Source: Anaeramoeba flamelloides (lineage: Eukaryota; Metamonada; Anaeramoebidae). From it: 64,000 nucleotides of DNA. Of this stretch, positions 39,569 to 51,375 are shown piece after piece (the first letter of the stretch is position 1; every line of letters starts with the position of its first letter). Below the pieces are notes generated by a model that searched no databases, was not told the DNA's origin, and was given only the letters and a program-made list of their open reading frames with translations. The stretch spans positions 6,193,501 through 6,257,500 of the forward strand of contig JANTQA010000008.1 in the NCBI GenBank assembly GCA_027625915.1, written 5' to 3'. The position numbers and the translations under genes are program-made.

Positions 39569-40905
39569 CTTATAAGATTCTATTTTTAAAAAAAGATATA
39601 AATTTAAAACAACAAAAAATATTTTTTTTTTTTTAAGATGAATTTTTTTATTTGTTTTTATTGCCCAGTATGTTAATAATTTTCAGATGTATTTTGTAAA
39701 AAAAAAAATCCAAGCTTTTTATTCGTGAAATTTTAAGTAAATAATTTTTGGATCATCTACAGATAAGAAAATGATTATCTCTCTAAAAGGTTTAAGATAG
39801 TGCTGTAGTAACTGTGTAAAGATTTTTGAGAAATCCTTGAGTTCTTGAGAAAAGTTTGAAAATCTTTTGATCTTCTTATTTTCAATTCTATTTGAATGAA
39901 AAAAGAAGAATTTTACGAATAAAATTTAACTTGTAAAATGATATTCAAAGTTATTTTAGAAGTGTTCCAACTAATTTTTTTGTGGGATTTTTTAATCTCA
40001 TAAATCCTAAAAGAACACAAGTCTCAACTATTAAGATTTTGAAAAAATAATTTGGTTCTCTGGAACTAAATCATTTTTTCAAAAAAAATCAAATAAAAAG
40101 CCCTTAATTTTCTCCATAATGGTTAAAAATTGAATGGGTTCCCATTTGTTTATTGGAAAACAATTGTTTAAATCCAAACAGCCTGTTTTTTTTTTTTGGT
40201 TTGAAAAGAAATCAATATTCTCATTTTTTTAAAAAAAGAAATTTGATTTGGTATCTTTTTTCTCAGAAAAAAAAAAGAAAAAACCACTTTGTTGGAATTT
40301 CAAAAGGAGAGAAATACAATTCAAATTATAAGAAAAAAAAAAGTAAAAAAAAACATTTTTTTTTACTATGCCAAGTTAAGTCAATTATAGTGGATGTTCA
40401 AAATCGGTCACTGTTGAGAACACCAGGTGTTACATGTGGAATTTTATATTTGATCGTTTTCAGGTATTTCAGAACAAATGTGGAATAAAAGGGAAGATAG
40501 AGACTCATTGAAAGGATGAACGATCTAGTTTGTCTCTGTTGGATTTCAAACCAAGTTTTATCTTAAAATGATGAAAATTAAAAATTTAACTTCAATGTTT
40601 TCAATAACTCCATTGAGAGAAAAACAAGCTTTGAAGAAAAAGTTATTCAAATTACCATTAAAAAACAACAAATTAGTTGTTTTTTTGTTAATGTTCTTTG
40701 TTTATTGTTGTGTAGAGTTAGATCCCGAGTTCCAAAAATACCTAGCATCTCATATTATTATATTTGTTCAACAATCACCTTTTATAATTCTTTGTTTTGA
40801 ATCCCCTTCCAGACTCAAAATAATGAGATTGTTCACGTATTAAGATTATATTAATTGTAGTTCTTCGAACTCCACAATATCGTCTTATATCACTTGGAAC
40901 AATAT

Positions 40906-41069
40906 CAAATATAACAAGTGATGTAGATCTGAAAAATATAGCATCATTTTTGATATTTTTTTAAATATTTTTTCTTGAGAAAAATAACAAATATAACAAG
41001 TGATGTAGATCTGAAAAATATAGCATCATTTTGTATATTTTTTCAAATATTTTTACTCGAGAAAAATAA
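40906..41069. repeat. Tandem duplication, 2 x 82 bp
   Basis: Unit starting caaatataacaagtgatgta at 40906 and again at 40988, nearly identical, ending ...gagaaaaataa. A recent local duplication; non-coding. Confidence 0.85.
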
Positions 41070-41699
41070 CACCAATAACATATTTTAATATTTTAACTTG
41101 TTGTCATGAAAGACTGATACCTTCAATTAGAATTTGGGAAATTGTATTCAAACAGGATTCTTAATTGTGAGTTGGTACCTAAAAACATAATCAAACCCTT
41201 ATTGAGAAAACTTGGTTTTTTCAAAGTTTTTTCTTCGAAACTAGATAATACTGTCTTCGAATAAAAAAGAGTTGTATTTCTGGAAATACTACCAAATTAC
41301 AATTCGGATTTCAAAATCCCAAAATTCCTAAATTCAATTTAAGGGATTAGTAACTCTTATTTATTTTTTTTTCCAAAAGGTAATAGAGGAATTATTTTCA
41401 CAAGGGTACATGACTAAACCTCGATATGCAACTTCACTAATCAACTTTAGAGAAATGAGTTATCATTTTTAAAAGAATTAATTTTTCCCAATAAAATTTT
41501 CAGTCAAAAGATCCTGATCCTTTTTTTTTGTTTTTGGATCAAATTAGAAAAAAAAGAAAAATTTTCAAAAAATTTTTATTTTGAATAAATCTCACTTTGA
41601 GTAATTCTCTAAGAGTCTGTATTAACAAATAACCTTGAACCTTTAATCTTTTTTAAAAATACAATAAAAATAAATCAAATATCGAATCCTTGAAGATCT

Positions 41700-41967
41700 A
41701 AAAAAATTGATCTTTTTTTTTTTTTTTTATTTTTGAAGGGAGGAAATTAATTTCCTCTCTCTAATTTCGAAATTTTTGTTTAGAAATTTTAATAAAGAAT
41801 CATAATTTTCTTTATCATTAATCAATGACAAAATGAATAATGAATCTTTGTTTCGAATAATATCAAAGATATTATTCTTATTATTTTTGTTCATTTGAAT
41901 TAGTTTTTTAATCCAAATTGTTCGATTTTTTTCATAGAATGGGCAGTCCCAAAAAAATTGATCTTTT
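41700..41967 (-). mobile_element. 5'-truncated LINE 3' end with 17 bp target duplication
   Basis: Perfect 17 bp direct repeats (aaaaaaattgatctttt) at 41700-41716 and 41951-41967 bracket 41717-41950. On the minus strand the body starts in frame with DCPFYEKNRTIWIKKL and runs about 73 residues to a stop, then a poly(A). The D/E-CP....R...I..L pattern followed by a helical tail matches the C-terminal zinc-knuckle/tail region of non-LTR reverse transcriptases. The 3' end has an 18-base palindrome, GAGGAAATTAATTTCCTC, just before the tail. Only the last ~230 bases were inserted, as usual for truncated LINE copies. The family clade cannot be assigned. Confidence 0.65.
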
Positions 41968-43611
41968 ATTTTATTCATAAATATTTTATTAAATTTCTTG
42001 GGATTTAAGAGTTTAGGCAATATTCTTATTCAAACACTCAGAGTAAATACAAGGAACTGTTTCTTATTAAAATCAGTTATTTGATAATATCTAGTATTTT
42101 TTTTTTATTAGATTTATTTATTTGAATTAGTTTTATTTGTTTGAAAATCTTTAAAAAATTGTAAAATAATTGTAAAATCTATTTATAAATTTGGTCTTTG
42201 TGTTGTTAATAACTCACTGAAAGGATTAAGATTGGGTAATTTATTATTGATTATAAATAATCAAATTAAGAATTATTTCTTTAGATTATAAGTTGAATTT
42301 TCATAGGTTTTAAAAAAGTATTTTGGGAGAATTTTTAATTTCTTTGTTTGGTTCTTTTTCTGGTATTTTTTTATTCAATAAAGAGAAAAAATTGATTTGA
42401 ACTGTTCTTTGAATCAAATAATTATATTTTTTTTCAAGTTTAAAATAATTATTGTAATTTTTATGAAATTAAGTTGATTTTTTATATTGGGTTATTTTAG
42501 AACTTGTGGGTTTTATTTTTAAAGTACATTTGTGTACACTTCCTTTACAGGCAATAAGATTTCAATCTTCTTTCAAAGGAAATAATTTTTTTTAAATAAT
42601 TCAGTAATATGTTGAATTTTGAACTTTTTCAAAAATGAGAAAAATGGATCATTCTTTTAAAAACAATAATTCATTTCGGAAAATAGCAATTAAAAGAAAG
42701 TTTGTTTCTTTTAGTAATCAGATTTTCACACCATTTTTCAATTTCAAGATGCAGTAATATTTTTTTGAATTTGCTATTAAATTTGCTTGAAGATTTTTTG
42801 TATGTTTACTAGTCCCTTAAGACTTATTTTGGATCTCAAGAGACAAAGCGACATAATTTAAGAATATTTTGGCACAGATACAAATCATGGGGGTGAATTT
42901 ATTTTCGGTATTCCTTTACGGTTATATTCAAATCAAGAAAAATAAATTTTATCTCAGAGTTCGATCAGTAGAGCTAAATTTAATCTCAAGACTTTTATTA
43001 TCAAATGATCTTATGAAGATCTTTGGGATTTTTACAACCAATTTACGGAAACAATATTTGGGAACTTGAAATAAAAATAATCATTTATAAAATTCAAAAT
43101 GACAGTACGAATGGAACAAAATCTCCTCAATTTAAGTATTTAATCCTATTCCTGAGAAAACTTACCAACTCTCACTTGATTCAACAGTCCTGTAATTCAA
43201 ATTAGTGGTTCGGTTACATAATTGCTCTTGAGAAAATTGATTCCCTTCCCAACGAATATACACAGTCCAATTTTTTGTGGTTTGAGAATAAAATAATTGT
43301 GTTCTTGAACAATAAATGCGTATAAAAAAAAGCAAAAAATCGCAAATTATTCAGGGTTTTTCGAAAGAAGGTTTTTTAATTGTACGTAGGTAGCTTGTTT
43401 GGGTGTGGGTAATCTTAGTTCTCATGTTTGTGTTTGTATTTATTCCAAATTTCAACAAGAAAAGAAAAAAAAACGAATAAAAAAAAATATATTTGTCTTG
43501 TGAGAGGATCCAAAAGAATCAAGAAAAAAAAAAAAAAAAGAAACAAAAAGAGTTACTGTTTTGCAGTAAAAAAACGATCTGAAATGTCAGAAAAGAGATT
43601 TTTCTTGAAAC

Positions 43612-44022
43612 CTTTGAATTGATCCCAATATTTTCCAAAGTGCTTAACCCTTCTGGTACTTGTGCCATTTGGATCTTGAGTGTTAAAGGAGGAGAGATTT
43701 TTTTTATTTGCAAATTTTTGTAAAATTGGGCTTTGTTTTCTTCATACAAAAAGAGACAACGCCATGGTGAGCTTAAATAAAAAAGGTCTGTTCGTAAACG
43801 TTTTTTGTATCTCTTCTTGGGTGGGAAAAGAAAAACTTCGTTTTGAATGAATAACGAGTTAATAAGATCCAATTTTTTTTTGACTATGTTTTTCATTGTT
43901 GGGAATTTGGTTTCTTGGAATTTTGTTGATGTTTCTTGAATGTTAAATAAATGGTTGTGTGTGATGGAAGAGTGTAGCATTCTTCCATATTCCCAAATTA
44001 GTTCATAAAAATCTAATTCCAT
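43612..44022 (-). CDS. Coding-looking first exon, protein unknown
   Basis: An ATG at 44022 opens a frame of about 137 residues (MELDFYELIWEYGRMLHSSI ...) with richer composition than its surroundings and few low-complexity residues until about 43612; beyond that the frame decays into Phe runs. I take 43611 (AAAG|GTTTCA) as a possible donor; GTTAAGC and GTACCA slightly upstream are alternatives. I do not recognise a family. Basic clusters (PPKKRYKKRLR) could be nuclear localisation signals. It may be the 5' exon of the gene at 37964-39568: same strand, and joining at phase 0 gives INSK-LNEISKK, with an intron of about 4 kb. This is conjecture; it may equally be a separate small gene. Confidence 0.4.
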
Positions 44023-44612
44023 TTATAAATTAAAAAAATAGTTGTTTTTTTGTCTTTTGTTATGTTATTTGGATTTGGTGAATTTTGTTGAAAAAATGAA
44101 ATCAGTTTTCAGTGGTAAAAGTACAACACAGAACAAACCCTTTTTTTTTTGAGTTTTTGAATTTTTTAGCTTGAAAGAAAATTTTGAGAAAATTCTTATT
44201 TGATCAATATTTTGGGACTTGTTTTCGATAGGATCAGTGTCACAATAGATTCTTTTATCATAAAAATATATTGTAATTGGATGTAAATGATATTTATGAT
44301 ATATGGTTTACATCTCTCTAAAAATTCAATTCTAAAACTTATCAATACATTCTTAGATTTTTTAAGAGAATCACATTCAAAAATTGTCATTTCGAAATTA
44401 TTATTTTCAAAATTCTTTTCCAAATCTAAAAAATCAAGATAATAGTATTTTGGTGTTGAGTAATTCAGATTTAGAAGCTCCGTATCTAAATATTTTTTAA
44501 ATTTTTTTAATTTCAAAGATTAGCTAAAAAAACATCAACAAAAAACCCCAAAGACTGATTGGTTTTGGTTCCCTTTTAAAAAGCTTTTTGTAATTTCACA
44601 ATATTTTTCTTA

Positions 44613-45071
44613 CTGTTGAGAGAAAAATGTTGGATACAGAAAAATAGTTGGACACCATTTTTAATTGGAAACATTACTGAAAATGATTTTTAAATTCGGT
44701 CGTTTGTGAAATAACTAAAGAAAATAACAATAATCTACTTATTAGAATAAGGATTAATGTAATTCTACATCTTCAAAAGCTTGTCTCTTTCATCTAAAGC
44801 CAGTTTAAAAATAACCATTTTCAGGATTACTAGTAAACTTTACTAAAACTTGTATTTTTGTTAAAATAGCATGATCTACTTTTAGTTATCAACCATTCAA
44901 ATGAGTATTCTACACAAACCACAGTTTAGTGAACTTGTAACACACTTAAACCTGGATTTATATAAAAGTCATCAAGTTATAAATAGGATTTGATTTTCAA
45001 TTTTACTAATGTTCCCAATTAAAAATGGTGCACAACTATTTTTCTGTTTATAAAAATTTTTCTATCAACAG
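44613..45071. mobile_element. Harbinger-like MITE family C, copy 1 (TTA target)
   Basis: Starts CTGTTGAGAGAAAAATGTTG and ends, inverted, with CTGTTGATAGAAAAATTTTT; 3 bp TTA duplications at 44610-12 and 45072-74. A longer inverted part is ccatttttaattgg.aacatta. A TWA target duplication is the mark of PIF/Harbinger-type elements. No transposase inside. Confidence 0.75.
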
Positions 45072-45099
45072 TTATGTGAAAATAATTTGTCAAAATAAT

Positions 45100-45570
45100 C
45101 TATTGGTTAATTATTTAATTTTTTAAATAAATTGCAATTTTTAAGGATGCACATACATTTCAAGCCAAAAATTTAAGAAAGGTATTTTCCAGCTTTCAAG
45201 TCTGGGTATTGATAATTCAACTTTTAAAATTGTAACAAAATGTATATTTTTTCTGAAATTGTTGTGATTTTTTACTACTGATAAATTGCAATAAAGGTTT
45301 GGAAATTTTTACTTGATTTTTCTTTTGAAATTTTTATTCTCAAGCTTAGAATAAAGCATTTTATGAAGTCAAGTGTTAAGAAACTCTCGATAATTAGTTG
45401 TTCTTCAAAATATTCTTGGTCCTGGAATTTTTGATAAGAAATAGTTTGAAGATTTATAAAAATGGAAATTTATAAGAATTTATCAGTAATATAAAGATCA
45501 TTTTTTATTGATGAGATTAACTTTTGGTACGTCTTTATTAATAGAATATTTAGATGTATTTGAAATATGG
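45100..45570. repeat. Repeat J, copy 3, interrupted by MITE P
   Basis: Contains ttctgaaattgttgtgattt on the left and gatcattttttattgatgag on the right of the inserted element at 45278-45486. Confidence 0.6.
45278..45486. mobile_element. MITE family P, copy 1, inserted in repeat J (TA target)
   Basis: Ends CTGATAAATT and, inverted, CTGATAAATT, TA at 45276-77 and 45487-88, 209 bp. Flanking repeat J reads tttttacTA before and TAatataaagatca after. The uninterrupted J copy at about 11700 reads tttttactaatataaggatc, which is the empty site. Confidence 0.8.
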
Positions 45571-45897
45571 GGGGCAAATATGATTTTCATTCCATAACAG
45601 CAGACTTTAGTTAAGATTTCTCGATGATCAAACAAAATCCCTTAACTTTTTTTTCTTATTTTTAAAAAGGTCAAGTACTTTTTTTAAATAAATTTCAACA
45701 TATAAATCCCGAAAAATGAAAATAATTCAAGAGATCATTTTCACTGAATAATATTCAGGAAATTATTTTGTTATTACTTAATATTTTCTTTTAATTCAGA
45801 ATTGAACAATGGGAATTATACCTAAATACAGATTAAAATGAAGATTAATTAAATTATTCTTATTTAAAACGATATTCAATTTATCATAAGCAATTAT

Positions 45898-46315
45898 AAA
45901 AATGTTTATTTTTTTTTTTTTTTTTTTTTTTTCCATTAAAGAGTCGGTACTAAAAGTACACATGTTTGCCCGAATCCCTAATTTGAATTAGAGATATTGT
46001 TGAACCAAGTGAGAGATGGTCATTTCTCCCAAAAATCGGATCGGTTCTATAAATTGAGAGGGATTTTGTTCCAATTCCGTTCAGTTTTTATAATAGTCAA
46101 AAAAATTCAATTCGGTCAAACGATTTCCTCAAAGAATTAGTGGTTCTAAGAAGCATAAGCCCGATTTTTAATTAAAATTACACCGTGGTGGCTATTTGAG
46201 AAAATGGTAAACAATAAGAAATAATGGTTAAGGGAATAGAACCCCGGCCTTCAGATTGTACACTGGGTTGTGTTTCCACTTACCCAGACCGGTTCTCAAA
46301 AAAAATGTTTATTTT
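45898..46315 (-). mobile_element. tRNA-type SINE, copy 2, with target-site duplication
   Basis: Same element as at 2938-3315, with only about a dozen substitutions or single-base indels. A-box-like TGGGTAAGTGG at 46286-46276, B-box-like GGTTCTATTCC at 46243-46233, poly(A) (plus-strand T run) from 45912. Flanked by a perfect 15 bp duplication, aaaaatgtttatttt, at 45898-45912 and 46301-46315. A different target from copy 1, so these are two independent insertions. Confidence 0.88.
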
Positions 46316-48032
46316 CTTAATTCATACAAAACTTCAATAAAATTCTATTATTTTGCAAAATAGATAGATTTACATAGGGTTATATAACAATTAAATTGGT
46401 ATTCTATAGAGACGTCAACTTTAATGAACCTTACAATAGAAACTTGCTGGGTTCATAAAAAAATTATTTTAGTAATAAAAGGTGCTCGATTGTAAATTTT
46501 AATAATTATTCTGTAATTATACAGCCATTTCTCTTATATTAACTATTAAAATCCTGACATAGACTACTTCACAAGTAAATAATTTTCATCAATAAGATAT
46601 ATGATTATATAAATTACTTGTGTTTTTTTGAAGATGGAAAATAAAAGATAATATAACCACTTTCTTTGCACTCAAATAAAAAACTCTAAAAAAAATCTAT
46701 CAAAAAATATGTTCAAAAAACCAAAAATTAAAAGATTTCACTCAAGTTTACTTTAGTTCTTTTTTCATAAATAGAGTAATAATTGTATTTTTATTCCAAC
46801 TTTTCAATGTCTTATTCCACTTAAAAACCCCCTTTTCAGTCAAGTTGTCACACTAAACGTAATCATAAAATGAAAAATGTACTACATCTAAAAATGGTTA
46901 CAGATTTCAGTATAGTCCTTTTGATCAGATAAAATTAATATATGGGTAGTTTTGATAAACATTTTTTTCATCTGTTAAAATTAATTCTAAAAATAAATTT
47001 ATCATTTAGGAAAAAATTTGAGTATGAAAAAGAGTGAAACAGGGGGGGGGAGGGGGGGTAGATAAAAGAGATTTTAATTGGTAAAACTGACTGTAAATAA
47101 AAAATAAAAAAAAAGTAAAAAAAAAAAAAAAACATTTCGGCATTTATTATGAAATTTAGTTATTACCATAAATATTTTTTGTATACATTTTCTTCATCAA
47201 ATATTTATTTCTGGTTTGTTCTTTAAATATTTTTTGGGAGACAAATTGCTTAGTTTATAAGTAGAATGATTCTACAGAGAAAAAACTAAATTCAAAAGGT
47301 TTTATTTAAATTTTCTTAATTATTTTTTATTAATTCTATTTTATTATTTTGACTCTTAGCAAATAACAGAACTTATTTTACACTTTTTGTAGACTAATTT
47401 CTCACTTTAATAAATCTTTTATAAAAATCATCAAAATATTAACCAATGTGTTAGCTGCTGGTATTAGCCTAATAAGGCGTAAAATATTTAGAATTCATAA
47501 TTATTTTCATTTTCCTTTTTCAAATAGAGTCACTAATTCAGCCTCTCTTTCCACTTTCTCTATTCTCAAAAAGAAAAAACTAGAAAAAACGTAAATTTTG
47601 AGTTTATGATTACTACTCCCTTAACTAAAAATATATTAAAAAAATTAAATAATTTTAAAAGTGATCAAAAAAAATCAGTATCGTAAGCCTACAATCGATA
47701 TTTTAAAATAAAATCTGTGATTTTTTCTTTTCTTTTCCCAATACAAAACCCTATTTACTACCCATAAGATATACTAGTTCTAATCACTTTTGAAAGTAAA
47801 TTCCTTGATCCTTTTTAGTAAAATATACAATTTGTCATTTAATTTTTTTACAATTTTTTCTAATATTCTCGATTTTTAAGGAATTTTTTATTTTTTTTTT
47901 GATTTAATATTATCTCTAAAATAAACCTCTTTTTTTAAGATAAATGTTGAAATTTGATCCTTTATTTTTCGAATTTCCATTTTAAATGATTGAACTTGAA
48001 AAAATCAGTAACATATTTAATTAGGGTTTATT

Positions 48033-48255
48033 TTTAGTTGCAAAATAAATATAACAAAATTTTCATTCAGATTTCCAAAAAAACCTTTCAAAAATCAGTT
48101 AAAATTTCAATTTTTTAATTCTCTTTAAATCAGCTCAAATCATTAATTTTCCGTTTTAGAATTGAAGCTTTTGAAGATTTATTGTAGTTTTTGGAATGAG
48201 ATTATTTTAGAAAACTTCATGAAAATTTTGATCATATTATTTTACAATTAACAAT
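48033..48255. mobile_element. MITE family F, copy 3 (decayed)
   Basis: Contains attttcattcagatttccaa on the left and, inverted, catgaaaattttgatc and attattttacaattaac on the right. Ends are eroded, so the boundaries are approximate. Confidence 0.5.
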
Positions 48256-48374
48256 ATTATCATTTTCTCTGAACAGTTGATGTATAGGTATTCTAAAAAA
48301 AAACATGCTTTTTATTAGGAAACACAGATTAAACTTTTCTTCACACATTATTATGACAACAGAAAGTATTTTTT

Positions 48375-49224
48375 GAGATTTGGGTATTGGAAGTTAGGAA
48401 GACGCATATATATTCTTGGTTCGGATTTAAATTGACTTTAGAGGTTAAATCTTTGATTAATCGAAATGTCTCAAAAATATTAAATACTTTTGATTCAAAA
48501 ATTTTGTCATATTCAATAAAATTAACGGTTGTTAAAAAAAAAGTGAAACTGGAAAAAAAGTTAAACACAGTTTTTAATTGGGAACCTTACTGAAAATTCA
48601 AAGTAAGATCAATGAAAAAAAGAATAAATAAATAAATAAAGACAAAATGAAGGATTCGCCACAATAACAGTTTATTAAATACTATCTTTTTGGTATGGGT
48701 TTTTCTTTGATTGATCGATTATTAAAAATTTGTTCAAAAAATTGACTATTTTTGAGATCTCAAAAACCATAACAACAATTTCGATAAATCAAGTAGACTT
48801 AAATTGTATTTGTTGGGTTGATTGAAAATAATATAATTAGTTATTATTTGAAGTTAATTGGTTTCTTCTTTTTTTTATTGATTTTACTTTTCATTTTCAG
48901 TAATGTTCCCAACTAAAAACGGTGTTTCACTTTTTTTCCAGTTTCACTTTTTTTCCACAACAGTAATGATCAAATGATTTGTCTCTAATTAAAAAAAACA
49001 AATGATCTTTTTCTCATTTTTTTTATCAAAAAATTATATTTTAATCTTTAAATATCTTCACAATTCTTTTTGAAATTTTATTTAAAGAAACCTATTTCTT
49101 GTTTGTATGCTTTTTTCGCCTCGTTTATTTGTTTCTTTTATTTATACAGTCAGACTATATTTTTTGCATGGGTTAAATTTTTGTAGTGGGTTAAAGTACA
49201 AAACGTGGTTTATTTACACCACTC
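48375..49224. mobile_element. MITE family E, copy 1, opposite orientation, split by element D
   Basis: The plus strand here matches the complement of copy 2: ctttgattaatc, aagaaacctatttcttgttt, tattttttgcatgggttaaa. The right end CACCACTC is followed by TA. The match is interrupted at 48526-48963 by element D. The left end is eroded. Confidence 0.6.
48526..48963. mobile_element. Harbinger-like MITE family D (TAA target), inserted in element E1
   Basis: Left CGGTTGTTAAAAAAAAAGTG and right, inverted, CTGTTGTGGAAAAAAAGTG, both continuing with aaactggaaaaaaagt and tttt.a.ttgggaac.tta. TAA at 48523-25 and 48964-66. 438 bp; related to family C at the inner end of its arms. Confidence 0.72.
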
Positions 49225-49273
49225 TAACTATTTTTAAAATTTTAATAATTTCCAAGATTTACTCAAAGAACTA

Positions 49274-49495
49274 CTATTAATTGTAAAATAAAAAGATCAA
49301 AATTTTCATTCAGATTTCCAAAATAATTTCATACCAAAAATTAAAATAAGTTCATCAAAGGCTCTAATTATTCAAATTTAAAAATTCATAAATTGTACTA
49401 ATTTCTTAAATAAACCAATTGAAATTTATCTGATTGTAAATCTGATTTTTGGAAAGCTGAATGAAAATTTTGTACATTTATTTTGTAACAAATAG
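49274..49495. mobile_element. MITE family F, copy 2
   Basis: Ends CTATTAATTGTAAAATAA and, inverted, CTATTTGTTACAAAATAA, with TA duplications at 49272-73 and 49496-97. The arms include attttcattcagatttccaa, as in copy 1. 222 bp. Confidence 0.7.
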
Positions 49496-49509
49496 TATCA
49501 ACATAAAAA

Positions 49510-49910
49510 CCCAATAACAATTTGATTTGGTTACTTTTGATAAAGATAGTTGTAATTTCAAAATATTTTTAAAATTTGAGTAATAATTTGCCAAAAAAAT
49601 CTATTCGTTAATTATTTAATTTTTTAAAATAATTGAATTTTTTAGCAATGATTATCCTACATTTCACCACAAAATTAAGAAAGATATTTTGCAACTATGG
49701 AGTATGAGTATTGATAATTCATCCTTTAAATTTATCAAAAAGCAGATTTTTTTCTGAAATTGTTGGGATTTGTCACTCAAAAAATAGGATTATTTTTCAT
49801 TGATGAGATCAACAAATATTACTACTTGACTAATCGAATTTTTTTAGAGACATTTGAACTCTTTTACTGTAATGTGATTTACGTCCCAATAACAACATAT
49901 TTTATCTTTG
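49510..49910. repeat. Repeat J, copy 4
   Basis: Matches copy 1 well (gagtattgataattcatcct; atcaacaaatatta.tacttg; ttagagacatttgaactctt). Confidence 0.6.
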
Positions 49911-50221
49911 TGAGTTCTCCTTGTGTAGATGTTAATCCTTTAAAATAAAAGAACAATAAACAATAAAAAATAAATAATAAAAGGTAAAAAGATTTATTTT
50001 TTGAAAAGTCAATTTTGTGAAAAGCTTTACAAAAAATGGAAATAGAATTACTAAACCTAAATAAAAAAATTCAATTTCAAGAATAATTATCAGAGGAAAA
50101 ACGAAAATATTTAAATTAAAGACTGTTGTCCAAATAACCCACTCAAACTGTTTTAGTTCGTGTTTCAAAATAAAAAACAATCTTTCTTTTTACTTCCATT
50201 CCTACTATCGTTTCAATTATA

Positions 50222-50698
50222 CAGTGGTGTAACTAACCCATGTTTTTTATTTTAACCCATTACTAAAATTTAACCCATGCAAAAAATATTGGCTGACTCT
50301 GGAAATAAAAGAAAAAAATCAATGGGATGAAAACAGTATAAAAACAAGAAATAGGGTTCTTTAAATAAATTTTAAAAAAGAATTATGAAGATACTGGAAG
50401 ATTAAAATGTAATTTTTTGACAAAAAAATGAACATAATTTCATTTTTTGAATTTTTATAAAAAAAATCATTTTATCTCACAAATTTTGTAAATATGATGA
50501 AATTTTTTGAAACAAAAGCATTTAATATAATTGAGCCATTTTGATTAATCAAAGATCTAACCTCTAAAGTCAATTTGGTTCTGAATCAAGAATCTATAAG
50601 TGATTTCTGGTCTTCCAATACCCAAGTCTGAAAAAAAAACCTGAGTTAAATTTTTGTAATGGGTTAAAGGTTGTCTAAACGGGTTATTTCCACCACTG
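50222..50698. mobile_element. Tc1/mariner-like MITE family E, copy 2 (TA target)
   Basis: Ends CAGTGGTGTAACTAACCC and, inverted, CAGTGGTGGAAATAACCC, with TA at 50220-21 and 50699-700. 477 bp, non-coding. An inverted-orientation relative lies at about 48375-49224. Confidence 0.75.
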
Positions 50699-51029
50699 TA
50701 AATGGGAAAAAATTTTTACTTCATTTTCCAAATTTTTATTTTCTCAATAGAGTTTGTAAAAAAATAAGTTATAATTTATATCCACTTTACAATATGGAAA
50801 TTGAAAATGAAGTGAAAATTTTTTCTCATTATAATTCAAATACAAATATAATTTATAATTTAAGGTTTATGGTAATTGAAATGGGAAAAAAAAAGTATTT
50901 GTCTATCTTGGAATTATTAAACTAAACTTTGTTACAGTCAAAGGGGACCAACATTTTTTTCAAATACCAGAATACCATATTCGATCAAATAAAGGGACAA
51001 CAAACCCACAGTAAACAAGTTATTGTTTT

Positions 51030-51375
51030 CTTTATGTTCTATTATTAAAAGAAATTCTAAAAATACAAGATCAAATTGGAAAATTTATCTCAAAAAATAG
51101 AGTAGATTTTTTAGCAATTTTTTATCATCAAAAAATAACCAAAAATTTCATAAAAAATGAGAACAATAGGAAAATTTTTAAACAAATTCTATTCCTAATT
51201 TAAAATTTACTCAAAAAATCAAGGAATTTATCAGTATAATTGATCTGAACTTAGGTGTACTATTGTGTTTTACCTTGGTTGTTACATTGGTAAAAGAAGA
51301 AAAAAAAAAACGGATTATATTTCGAAACACGGATTATAGTCGTTGGGCACGCATTATTTTGATCACTAAACTCCA
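51030..51375. repeat. Repeat I, copy 2
   Basis: Same order of shared blocks as 24230-24620. It ends about 190 bases 3' of the stop codon of the small basic protein gene (51564-52103, minus strand). Confidence 0.65.

Larger units (their letters stand above)
39569..43611. other. Gap between the Asn-rich gene and the exon at 43612
   Basis: Contains the 82 bp tandem duplication and the LINE fragment. It may be intergenic or a 4 kb intron joining the two minus-strand coding segments. Short plus-strand frames at 40153-40488 and 40568-40843 show no family features. Confidence 0.4.

Noticed and set aside
40153-40843. Two plus-strand frames of 111 and 91 codons
   Set aside because: Low-complexity Lys/Phe sequence with no recognisable motif, splice continuity or composition shift. 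Left unannotated.
41951-42020. Upstream extension of the LINE-like frame (NPKKFNKIFMNKIK)
   Set aside because: It lies outside the 17 bp target duplication, so it belongs to host DNA and is open by chance.
47041-47058. G-run as a possible quadruplex control element
   Set aside because: A single G-rich run in intergenic repeat-rich DNA with no gene nearby; similar C-runs at 19645 and 57661 look like simple-sequence noise.
49760-49948. 62-codon plus-strand frame
   Set aside because: It is inside repeat J, whose other copies do not keep the frame.
50671-50925. 84-codon plus-strand frame
   Set aside because: It spans the end of MITE E2 and an adjacent inverted repeat around acttcattttcc; no protein features.
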